Assembly: GCA_947487595.1 (NCBI GenBank)
Contig: CANKXJ010000005.1
Location: 1-25,799 of the forward strand
Origin: Actinomycetota bacterium
GTDB taxonomy: Bacteria; Actinomycetota; Actinomycetes; Nanopelagicales; Nanopelagicaceae
DNA: 25,799 nt
Direction of reading: 5' to 3'
Shown here: in pieces, positions 22,242-25,799 of the stretch
How positions within the stretch are numbered: the first letter of the stretch is position 1
Layout of the letters: each line of letters begins with the position of its first letter
Translations under genes and position numbers: made by a program
The notes under the pieces: model-generated
Told to the model about the DNA's origin: nothing
The model's database searches: none
Seen by the model: only the letters and a program-made list of their open reading frames with translations

Positions 22242-22797
22242 GTGTTCCTCTCATCTGCGAAAATCCTTCGCGTCCGTAACTTATACCTGTCGCAATGTAG
22301 AGGGCAATCCCCCATAAGGCAAAGCTCCAACCTAAAACAAAGGCGATAGTTCCGAGAGATGTATCACTTTTGGCTAATAGCAAAAATGGGAAGGCATACA
22401 TAAGATTGAAAGTGGCAGCCTTGCCAAGATAGGTCACAGTAAAGGGAGCCAACCCTTTAGATTTCATCATCAGAGTTATCACGCCTAGCAAAAGGTCGCG
22501 GGCGATAAGTAAGACGATAATCCAAGCTGGAACGATGTCTCGAATCAAAAAGACAATCAGAATCGTCACAATATATAGACGATCTATTGCTGGATCGGCC
22601 AACTCTCCAAAGCGAGAAGTCTGATTCCAGGCTCTAGCTAACTTGCCATCGAAGTAATCGGTGGCTCCACCGATAGCTAAAACTGCGATCGCCCACCCAT
22701 CTGCCTCAATAGAAAGAGTCAGATAGACAAAAAGTGGGATACCTAAAAATCGTAGAAAAGTTAAAGCATTTGGAATTGAAAGAAGCGATGAATTCAT
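22225..22797 (-). CDS. CDP-alcohol phosphatidyltransferase (PgsA-like membrane protein)
   Basis: A 190-residue membrane enzyme with the complete CDP-alcohol phosphotransferase signature: Asp47, Asp50-Gly51, Ala54-Arg55, Gly64, Asp68 and Asp72 (DYFDGKLARAWN, then FGELADPAID). About six hydrophobic helices follow the family plan. Such enzymes transfer a phosphatidyl group from CDP-diacylglycerol to an alcohol, such as glycerol phosphate, inositol phosphate or phosphatidylglycerol. Which one applies cannot be read from the motif, but the position near gcvH fits mycobacterial pgsA2 (Rv1822). It lies 3 bases after the cmk-der stop with GGAG eight bases before the ATG, so it is probably co-translated with it. 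Confidence 0.88.
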   Translation of the reverse strand: MNSSLLSIPNALTFLRFLGIPLFVYLTLSIEADGWAIAVLAIGGATDYFDGKLARAWNQTSRFGELADPAIDRLYIVTILIVFLIRDIVPAWIIVLLIARDLLLGVITLMMKSKGLAPFTVTYLGKAATFNLMYAFPFLLLAKSDTSLGTIAFVLGWSFALWGIALYIATGISYGREGFSQMRGTRVINP

Positions 22798-22800
22798 TCT

Positions 22801-24756
22801 TTACTCCCGCTCTTTAACCCTGATCGCCACTTGCACTGGAGTGCCAGGAAATGAGAACTCCTCACGCAATCTTCGTTCTATAAAGCGACGATATGAAGCC
22901 TCAATCCAGCCATTAGAAAAGACTACAAATTTCGGTGGAGCGATTCCCGCTTGGGTGGCGTAGTAGACCTTTGGTTGCTTGCCTCCGCGAACTGGAGGTG
23001 GAGTCGCTCCTATGAGGGCTCCCAAGAATGAGTTGAGCTTGGCCGTTGGAACACGCTTTTCCCAACTATCAAGGGCGGTACGCAGAGCTGGGGCCAAGCG
23101 ATCTCGGTGCCATCCTGTCTTGGCAGCCACGTTTACTCGTTGTGCCCACTCCACTTGATCAAGATGTCTATCTATCTCCCGGTCCAATAGATCCCGGCGA
23201 TCTTCATCAACTAAATCCCACTTATTCATCACGATGACCATGGCTTTACCGGCCTCTTCCACCATCGTAATCACGCGCAAGTCCTGCTCGGTGATTGGCT
23301 CTGATGCATCCAGCACGACGACTGCCACCTCGCAGCGCTCGAGCGCTGTCTGTGTTCGAAGAGATGCGTAGTAATCAGTACCAGATGCCTGGTTAGCACG
23401 TTTTTTTAACCCTGCCGTGTCGATAAATCTCCAGATCGATCCACCAAATTCAATCAACTCATCAACAGGATCTCTTGTGGTTCCCGCGACATCATCGACG
23501 ATAGATCTGTTCTCACCAGCTAAAGCGTTGAGTAGCGATGACTTACCAACATTTGGTCGACCAATAAGTGCAACCTTGCGATAACCATCTTGTGTTTGTG
23601 CTCCCCCAACTTCAGGAAGTTCGGCGACAATATGATCAAGTAGATCTCCTGAACCACGGCCATGTAATGCTGAAACAAAATATGGTTCTCCTAAACCCAA
23701 TGACCACAAACCATGTGCTTCAGATTCTTCTCGTTCACCATCGACTTTATTACCAATCAAAATCAAAGGTTTCTTCGCTTTACGCAGATGCTGCACCAAA
23801 ATATCATCTTCATCTAATGCACCAACTTGCGCGTCAACAACAAATGCCAATACATCAGCTTCCTGCATTGCAATCTCAGCACCAGCACTAACTTGAACAG
23901 AAATGCCATCGGGTTTAGCTTCCCAACCGCCGGTGTCCATAATGATGAAACGACGCCCGCCCCATTCACATTCATACTGAATACGATCGCGTGTAACACC
24001 AGGTGTGTCTTCGACAATTGCCTCACGTCGCCCAAGGAATCGGTTTATCAAAGTTGATTTGCCTACGTTTGGGCGTCCTAGAATCGCAACGATTGGTAAT
24101 CCAAGAAGGGAGCGTTGACGTAGTAGCTCCCAAATTCGTTCAACGGTTTCATCAAGATCTAAATTTGTTGAGTCCACTTCAACGGCATCAAATGCCATAG
24201 CTAGCGGGGAAACTATGCGAGTAGAGTCAATAGAGTCGCGGTTTTCTAGTGAGCTCTTAACATCAACGCTTTTATCATCTGTCTCACTTTCGCGACGAAG
24301 TGCACGAGCCTCTAAATCAGCTGTTAAATAGAGCTTTAGGGCTGCATCTGGTACTACTACCGTTCCAATGTCGCGTCCTTCAACAACTATTCCACGAGGA
24401 GCCTGCGAAATAATCTTGCGCTGTATTCCTAAGAGCTCTTCACGAATCTGAGGCATTGCGCTAATTCGACTCACATTCTCAGTTACCGATGTTCCACGAA
24501 TAGCATGAGTAATCTGTGTGTCACCGGCAAATACGTCTGGAGAATTCGGATCGGAGACGAACCTGATCGGTGCACTCTTAAGTGCCTTAAGAATCTCTGC
24601 AGCTTTGATGCAATTATTTTCTAATGCAACCCACGTGACAGCGCGATACAGCGCACCAGTATCTAAATAATTCCAACCAGCACGAATTGCAATTGCTTTA
24701 GACGTACTCGATTTTCCTGCGCCACTCGGGCCATCAATTGCTACGACTATGCCCAT
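22801..24756 (-). CDS. cmk-der: Fused cytidylate kinase - ribosome-assembly GTPase Der
   Basis: A 651-residue single reading frame with two enzymes. Residues 1-215 are (d)CMP kinase: P-loop GPSGAGKSS (9-17), the YLDTGALYRAV stretch, and the VVEGRDIGTVVVPDA segment. Residues 220-651 are Der (EngA): G domain 1 with GRPNVGKS (227-234), DTGG and NKVD (336-339); G domain 2 with GRPNVGKS (399-406), DTAG (446-449) and NKWD (511-514); then the KH-like C-terminus (PPPVRGGKQPKVYYATQAG). Cmk makes CDP for nucleotide supply, and Der acts in 50S subunit assembly. Mycobacteria have cmk and engA as adjacent separate genes; the fused form is known in some actinobacteria. Start ATG 24756, six bases after a TAGGCT box. 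No stop or frame change at the joint. Confidence 0.94.
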   Translation of the reverse strand: MGIVVAIDGPSGAGKSSTSKAIAIRAGWNYLDTGALYRAVTWVALENNCIKAAEILKALKSAPIRFVSDPNSPDVFAGDTQITHAIRGTSVTENVSRISAMPQIREELLGIQRKIISQAPRGIVVEGRDIGTVVVPDAALKLYLTADLEARALRRESETDDKSVDVKSSLENRDSIDSTRIVSPLAMAFDAVEVDSTNLDLDETVERIWELLRQRSLLGLPIVAILGRPNVGKSTLINRFLGRREAIVEDTPGVTRDRIQYECEWGGRRFIIMDTGGWEAKPDGISVQVSAGAEIAMQEADVLAFVVDAQVGALDEDDILVQHLRKAKKPLILIGNKVDGEREESEAHGLWSLGLGEPYFVSALHGRGSGDLLDHIVAELPEVGGAQTQDGYRKVALIGRPNVGKSSLLNALAGENRSIVDDVAGTTRDPVDELIEFGGSIWRFIDTAGLKKRANQASGTDYYASLRTQTALERCEVAVVVLDASEPITEQDLRVITMVEEAGKAMVIVMNKWDLVDEDRRDLLDREIDRHLDQVEWAQRVNVAAKTGWHRDRLAPALRTALDSWEKRVPTAKLNSFLGALIGATPPPVRGGKQPKVYYATQAGIAPPKFVVFSNGWIEASYRRFIERRLREEFSFPGTPVQVAIRVKERE

Positions 24757-24762
24757 GTGATG

Positions 24763-24768
24763 AGCCTA
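24763..24768 (-). promoter_or_regulatory. Candidate -10 element of a leaderless cmk-der promoter
   Basis: TAGGCT on the - strand followed by six bases (catcac) and the ATG at 24756. It lies in the 15-base gap after tyrA. Same geometry as the other leaderless candidates in this window. No ribosome binding site between it and the start. Confidence 0.45.
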
Positions 24769-24771
24769 CTT

Positions 24772-25799
24772 CTATTTACGGATCGGATGAACGTTCCACC
24801 CGATCGATGAGAGATGATTCGATAACTTAACGGCATCATCTGCAGAAAGTGCCAAAGTAATTAGGGCATTGAGTTGTCCTGGCGAGTGTTCAATTACTAA
24901 ATCTTCAACGTTTACTGACATTGCGGCGCATTCATTAAAGATAGCCCCCAATTGTCCTGGCTTATCATCAATAACAATTGGTACGTAGGTGTATTGGCGC
25001 GCTTTTCCACCGTGTTTACCTGGAATCAGATTGCGTCCATCACGACCTTTTCGCATAAATGCTGCAATCTTGTCTTGATCATCAACCGCATCAATCATTG
25101 CGCCTAATTCCTTATGCAAATTGGTGAGCAACGCTTTTATCTCTTGAGAATTTGAATTAATGATCTCTTTCCATAAATTCTCATCTGATGCAGCAATGCG
25201 TGTGGTGTCGCGAAGACCAGCTCCAGCTAGATCTAGCCATTCAGGGGCAACACCATGAAGTGAGCCCGCCAAGAGTGTGGCGGTGATCTGCGGCAGGTGA
25301 GAAACTCTGGCTACGGCTGCATCATGAGAAGCCGCATCTAGTTCGACCCAGGATGCCCCTAGGAGTTGAATCAACGCCTTAACTTTGGATATGGCCTCGG
25401 GATCGGTTTTAGAATCTGGTGTGATGATCCAACTCCTGGAAAGAAAGAGATCGGCGCGAGCTGACTCTGCTCCCCCGACTTCGCGGCCAGCCATTGGGTG
25501 AGTGCCTACAAATTGCCTCAAAGGAAGCTCTGATGCCTTAACCTTTTCTAGAGGTTCTACTTTTACGCTGCATACATCCATAAACGTCGAGTTTGGGTTT
25601 AGGGCATACTGCTCTTTTATGACCTGGGAAAGGGCTCTGAGCGGCGTTGCCAGAATAATTAGCTCCGGCTCGGAAATTGAGACTGCCCCTGTTAAATCCT
25701 GAGCCAACGCCTGATTACTGCTATCCACGTCAATCATTTCGACAGCTATGTTTTTGGCTGCAAGAGCCAATCCGATGGAGTGACCGATAAGGCCAGCCC
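24772..25799 (-). CDS. tyrA: Prephenate dehydrogenase with C-terminal ACT domain, 5' end outside window
   Basis: A frame open to the window edge; 341 residues are visible. The gene begins beyond 25799. At its visible N-terminus is the NAD-binding AGLIGHSIGLALAAK loop, followed by MIDVDSS. Prephenate dehydrogenase motifs follow: FVGTHPMAGREVGGAESARA and the catalytic-histidine segment VSHLPQITATLLAGSL. The C-terminal 75 residues form an ACT domain (VPIVIDDKPGQLGAIF), suggesting feedback control by tyrosine or another amino acid. It oxidatively decarboxylates prephenate to 4-hydroxyphenylpyruvate in tyrosine synthesis; an arogenate-specific enzyme cannot be ruled out. It precedes cmk-der in the same direction, a frequent actinobacterial order. 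Confidence 0.93.
   Translation of the reverse strand, partial: AGLIGHSIGLALAAKNIAVEMIDVDSSNQALAQDLTGAVSISEPELIILATPLRALSQVIKEQYALNPNSTFMDVCSVKVEPLEKVKASELPLRQFVGTHPMAGREVGGAESARADLFLSRSWIITPDSKTDPEAISKVKALIQLLGASWVELDAASHDAAVARVSHLPQITATLLAGSLHGVAPEWLDLAGAGLRDTTRIAASDENLWKEIINSNSQEIKALLTNLHKELGAMIDAVDDQDKIAAFMRKGRDGRNLIPGKHGGKARQYTYVPIVIDDKPGQLGAIFNECAAMSVNVEDLVIEHSPGQLNALITLALSADDAVKLSNHLSSIGWNVHPIRK

Noticed and set aside
1..25799. Mobile elements, CRISPR arrays, tRNA or rRNA genes
   Set aside because: I found no transposase, integrase, direct-repeat array, tRNA cloverleaf or rRNA segment, and there is no gap over about 70 bases between genes that could hold one.

Overview
The window looks like a piece of chromosome from a streamlined, low-to-medium GC actinobacterium. 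The freshwater acI / Nanopelagicales group is the likeliest source, but that is inferred from gene content and compactness, with no marker gene to settle it. The actinobacterial assignment is well supported. The window holds the mycothiol gene mshC, the pair pafB-pafC, a garA-ftsR-gcv block, and gene orders that I recall from Mycobacterium (around Rv2135c to Rv2090, and Rv1822 to Rv1832). Genes are packed almost end to end. No gap exceeds about 70 bases, and I see no tRNA, rRNA, CRISPR array, insertion sequence or prophage.

Bases 1-7280. An M20-type peptidase (cut by the window edge) converges on an aldo/keto reductase. Then comes the actinobacterial module: histidine-phosphatase-like phosphomutase (MSMEG_4193 family), DUF3090 protein, kinase-like SCO1664-family protein, and mshC (cysteine ligase of mycothiol synthesis). 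PAC2 follows on the opposite strand, then a HAD hydrolase and a small RecB-like nuclease. Three convergent pairs overlap stop codon on stop codon by 4 bases.

Bases 7284-16564, all + strand: trmI, pafB, pafC, tatA, tatC, a diacylglycerol-kinase-like lipid kinase, helY, a 5'-3' exonuclease and lnt. The pup-proteasome genes that usually lie between trmI and pafB are missing; those two genes overlap by 17 bases. Three lesions cluster in 2.5 kb. helY has an in-frame TAG just before helicase motif VI and seems to lack about 110 internal residues. lnt has a -1/+1 frameshift pair that displaces about 38 residues, including a strongly conserved Lnt segment.

Bases 16581-25799, all - strand, transcribed from the right: tyrA (cut by the window edge), a fused cmk-der gene, a CDP-alcohol phosphatidyltransferase, gcvH, the FHA regulator garA, the MerR-type ftsR, a DUF151 bifunctional nuclease, a second MerR regulator, and gcvP. 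This places two glycine cleavage proteins around a conserved regulatory set tied to central nitrogen/carbon flux (GarA) and cell division (FtsR).

A recurring regulatory pattern is a TANNNT -10-like hexamer exactly six bases before the start codon (aldo/keto reductase, mshC, trmI, lipid kinase, cmk-der). It suggests leaderless transcripts with promoters embedded in otherwise compact gene strings.
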